Below are positions 63,973-64,000 of a stretch of DNA of 64,000 bases, piece after piece; the first letter of the stretch is position 1, and every line of letters begins with the position of its first letter. Source of the stretch: Paenibacillus lentus (GTDB lineage Bacteria > Bacillota > Bacilli > Paenibacillales > Paenibacillaceae); the NCBI RefSeq assembly GCF_003931855.1, contig NZ_CP034248.1:2418001-2482000 (forward strand), in the 5' to 3' direction. The translations under genes were made by a program, and so were the position numbers. Below the pieces are notes generated by a model. That model worked only from the letters and a program-made list of their open reading frames with translations. It did not search any database and had not been told where the DNA came from.

Positions 63973-64000
63973 CTACTTCTTGAACCCGGCATTAACGATT
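63973..64000 (-). CDS. 3' end of a leftward gene, cut by the window edge
   Basis: Only the last eight codons and the stop are visible on the minus strand (ending IVNAGFKK). A gene is inferred because the frame ends right beside a bidirectional terminator. Nothing can be said about function. Confidence 0.4.

Overview
The window looks like a chromosomal segment of a Paenibacillus-type, endospore-forming Firmicute. Reasons: strong AGGAGG-like ribosome binding sites; frequent TTG/GTG starts; CcpN, GlcT, PpsR and GlpX homologues; YesM/YesN two-component pairs beside CUT1 sugar transporters; many plant-polysaccharide enzymes; and a giant decapeptide-repeat protein of a kind I associate with Paenibacillus. 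There are no tRNA, rRNA or CRISPR loci.

Layout. 1-2.1 kb: the end of an NfeD-like membrane protein and flotillin (YuaF/YuaG pair). 2.3-7.6 kb: the glucose PTS block glcT - RAT/terminator leader - ptsG - ptsH - ptsI. 7.7-8.4 kb: ribosomal protein L25 (Ctc). 8.5-10.1 kb: an IS4-family element that appears to have landed between the -35 and -10 boxes of the next operon, bdbD-bdbC (thiol oxidation). 11.4-12.3 kb: an unknown lipoprotein. 12.5-17.9 kb: a 1796-residue protein built of 10-residue repeats in exact 330-bp higher-order units. 18.05-19.6 kb: an IS1182-family element directly upstream of a GH115-type alpha-glucuronidase gene.

22-33 kb: uronate/pectin and central-carbon genes. These are a KdgR-like LacI regulator, KDG kinase and, divergently, KDPG aldolase; a Gfo/Idh/MocA - ThuA - Gfo/Idh/MocA cluster with an AraC regulator; ccpN-ppsR and glpX (gluconeogenic control); and a secreted PL1 pectate lyase whose leader carries a CcpA/LacI-type palindrome. 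33.4-39.5 kb: a radical SAM protein, an ABC-2 exporter with a NEW3-domain membrane protein, and a divergent ECF sigma/RskA-like anti-sigma pair.

39.7-53.8 kb: a beta-galactoside module. It has a YesMN two-component system, permease-permease-binding protein, an AraC regulator, GH42 and GH35 beta-galactosidases and a variant galactokinase. 54.1-63.8 kb: an arabinan module. It has a secreted GH43 endo-arabinanase with a cre site, a GH43 remnant, then a second YesMN pair and a second sugar ABC transporter. Neither transporter has its own ATPase, so a shared MsmX-type ATPase encoded elsewhere is inferred.

The most unusual non-coding DNA lies between the convergent arabinanase and kinase genes (55.36-57.22 kb). 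It holds three tandem arrays: a 37-bp repeat, a 51-bp array of 19 palindrome-bearing units, and a 23-bp array (15 units) sitting between the two arms of what looks like the terminator hairpin of the kinase gene.
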